Below, piece after piece: positions 5,514 to 6,556 of a stretch of 6,556 nucleotides of DNA. Origin of the DNA: an uncultured Eubacteriales bacterium. GTDB taxonomy: Bacteria; Bacillota; Clostridia; Oscillospirales; CAG-272. Numbering within the stretch: the stretch's first letter is position 1; every line of letters starts with the position of its first letter. A program made the translations under genes and the position numbers. The notes beneath the pieces are model-generated. The model saw only the letters and a list, made by a program, of their open reading frames with translations, had not been told where the DNA came from and searched no databases. The stretch spans positions 1 through 6,556 of the forward strand of contig CAKSVM010000128.1 in NCBI GenBank assembly GCA_934503195.1. The letters are read 5' to 3'.

Positions 5514-5535
5514 CCGCATATCTGTATGGTATAAT
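5506..5535 (+). promoter_or_regulatory. Consensus sigma-A promoter of the AraC-type regulator gene
   Basis: TTGACA (5506-5511) and TATAAT (5530-5535) both match consensus perfectly, with 18 bases between and TGG before the -10 (extended -10). Transcription should start near 5542, with a leader of about 28 bases to the ATG at 5570. This is stronger than expected for a regulator gene unless it is repressed in the cell. Confidence 0.9.
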
Positions 5536-5569
5536 TTCACATAGAAGCAAAGCGAAAGGGGAAAACGCC

Positions 5570-6379
5570 ATGCAAAATGATCTGAACCGTGTCGCGGTCT
5601 CAAGCCCCGAGACCGATTACGACCTCAACGTCTACTCAATCGGACTCGAACAGACAAGCCCGGACAAAAAGGTCGGTCCGTGCGTGCGGAGCAAGTTCGT
5701 CATACACTACGTGCTGGGCGGGAGCGGACAGTTCTGCGGTGAAAAGATAGAGCGCGGAAAAGGCTTCCTGATCTGCCCGGACAAGCTGCACAGCTATTCG
5801 TCCGACGCGGAGTCGCCGCTGAAATATGGCTGGATTTCATTTTTCGGCAACAAGGCGGGCAAGCTTCCCGAGCAAGCCGGACTGACGCTTGAGAACCAGA
5901 TATTCGACTGCGGGTGGGTCGACGAATTGGACGAGATATTCGAGCGGCTCTGCACGCCGCGCCACGCCGACACCGACGAGTACCTGCGCGGATGTTTTCA
6001 CATCCTGATGTCCTTCCACATAAAGGCGCAGAGCGACAAAAACGCCGCCAGACTGCGCGGCGACCCGAGGAAGGAGCACATCGACCGCGCGATAGACTAC
6101 ATCAAGAACAATTACAGCCGCAAACTGTCCGTGGCTGAGGTTGCCGCGAGACTCTACCTGTCGCCGCACTACCTGTCGAACCTTTTCCACGAGGAGCTGG
6201 GCATCTCGCCGCAGCAGTACATAATGAACGTCCGGATGAAGCGCGCCGCCGAGCTGCTGGCGATCGACGAGCTGCTGGTGACCGACATCGCGCACTCGGT
6301 CGGATACCACGACGCGCTGGGGTTCTCGAAGCTGTTCAAGAAGTTCTATGGAGTGTCGCCGAAGGAGTTCAGGAAATAA
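5570..6379 (+). CDS. AraC-family transcriptional regulator with cupin sensor domain
   Basis: 269 residues, the usual length for a sugar-responsive AraC/XylS regulator. Residues 36-100 form the N-terminal cupin-type ligand domain (FVIHYVLGGSGQF at 43-55, RGKGFLICPDKLHSY at 62-76, KYGWISFFG at 85-93). The C-terminal DNA-binding domain (about 168-269) has two helix-turn-helix units: LSVAEVAARLYLSPHYLSNLF (186-206) and VTDIAHSVGYHDALGFSKLFKK (237-258), followed by the family signature YGVSPKEFRK. AAAGGGG at 5555-5561 lies 8 bases before the ATG. It is divergent from the solute-binding lipoprotein gene and most likely controls it together with the glycosidase, responding to a sugar derived from their substrate (inference from context). 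It may also control itself through the shared palindrome. The stop is followed directly by a terminator. Confidence 0.95.
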   Translation: MQNDLNRVAVSSPETDYDLNVYSIGLEQTSPDKKVGPCVRSKFVIHYVLGGSGQFCGEKIERGKGFLICPDKLHSYSSDAESPLKYGWISFFGNKAGKLPEQAGLTLENQIFDCGWVDELDEIFERLCTPRHADTDEYLRGCFHILMSFHIKAQSDKNAARLRGDPRKEHIDRAIDYIKNNYSRKLSVAEVAARLYLSPHYLSNLFHEELGISPQQYIMNVRMKRAAELLAIDELLVTDIAHSVGYHDALGFSKLFKKFYGVSPKEFRK

Positions 6380-6384
6380 TAAAA

Positions 6385-6414
6385 CCGGGAGAGCACCCCC
6401 TCCCGGCTAATTTT
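6385..6414. terminator. Bidirectional intrinsic terminator between convergent genes
   Basis: CCGGGAG (6385-6391) pairs with CTCCCGG (6400-6406) around the loop AGCACCCC. On the plus strand CTAATTTTA follows; on the minus strand the stem is followed directly by TTTT (complement of 6381-6384). It lies between the AraC stop (6377-6379) and the stop of the minus-strand gene to the right (6413-6415), so it serves both. It resembles the terminator after the MATE gene. Confidence 0.85.
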
Positions 6415-6556
6415 ATCTCCTGTTGCAGCCGCAGCCGCCGTTATTCTCGTTCTGGTTCGGGGTCTGAGCGGTCTGATTGCCGCAGCCGCCCTGACGGGTG
6501 TTCTGCGAATCGCCGCATCCGCATCCGAATCCGCTCTCGGCGCGCACGCGTCCCGG
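6413..6556 (-). CDS. C-terminus of a Gly/Cys/Asn/Gln-rich protein (partial)
   Basis: The minus frame from the window edge to TAA 6413-6415 encodes 47 residues without interruption. It has repeated Gly-Cys clusters: FGCGCGDSQ, then QGGCGNQ, then a QTPNQNENN spacer and GGCGCNRR at the end, five cysteines in all. The stop lies just before a terminator hairpin in the correct orientation, supporting this strand and frame. The start and most of the protein are outside the window. The tail could bind metal or iron-sulphur ligands, form disulphides, or be a low-complexity tail on a larger membrane or secreted protein. I do not recognise the family. The plus-strand reading of the same bases is Arg/Ser-rich and has no gene-like context. 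Confidence 0.65.
   Translation of the reverse strand, partial: PGRVRAESGFGCGCGDSQNTRQGGCGNQTAQTPNQNENNGGCGCNRR

Noticed and set aside
5837..6310. Minus-strand open frame of 157 codons opposite the AraC gene
   Set aside because: Antisense shadow; the plus strand encodes a clear cupin plus double helix-turn-helix protein.
1..6556. CRISPR array, rRNA or tRNA genes
   Set aside because: No regularly spaced direct repeats and no conserved RNA gene motifs were seen on either strand.

Overview
The window looks like chromosomal DNA from an uncultured Gram-positive anaerobe of the Clostridia, perhaps an Oscillospirales- or Christensenellales-type gut or rumen bacterium. This is inferred from strong AGGAG-type ribosome sites, a lipoprotein solute-binding protein with a Thr/Asp-rich linker, YoeA-like MATE exporters, AraC-type sugar regulation and a recombinase of the kind common on clostridial integrative elements. 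No marker gene fixes the taxon. From about 640 onward the DNA is G+C-rich with C/G-ending codons; the first 640 bases are visibly more A+T-rich and read like foreign DNA.

Left end (1-642, all minus strand): a broken piece of a mobile element. In transcription order it holds the tail of a dUTPase, a 52-residue unknown protein, and the N-terminus of a serine recombinase. The recombinase loses its family pattern after about 46 residues, exactly where a 49-base hairpin begins. The element abuts, around 640, the middle of a host MATE gene of which only the C-terminus survives (631-834).

Middle (831-2228, plus): a complete second MATE exporter whose start overlaps the stop of the truncated one (ATGA), so this was a tandem, probably translationally coupled pair. 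It ends in a hairpin terminator that can serve both strands.

Right (2262-6379): a carbohydrate-use locus. An AraC-type activator (plus) is divergent from a minus-strand unit encoding a sugar-binding lipoprotein and then a glycosidase-like protein with an alpha-galactosidase-type (clan GH-D) barrel. The divergent promoters are near consensus, both with an extended -10, and their -35 boxes abut inside one 16-base palindrome. Between the lipoprotein and the glycosidase lies about 120 bases that can fold into a three-way junction with a competing alternative pairing. A likely model (inference) is that the AraC protein senses a sugar, switches the lipoprotein-glycosidase unit, the lipoprotein captures an oligosaccharide for permeases encoded elsewhere, and the glycosidase processes it.

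Far right (6413-6556, minus): the C-terminus of a Gly/Cys/Asn/Gln-rich protein that runs off the window, sharing a bidirectional terminator with the AraC gene.
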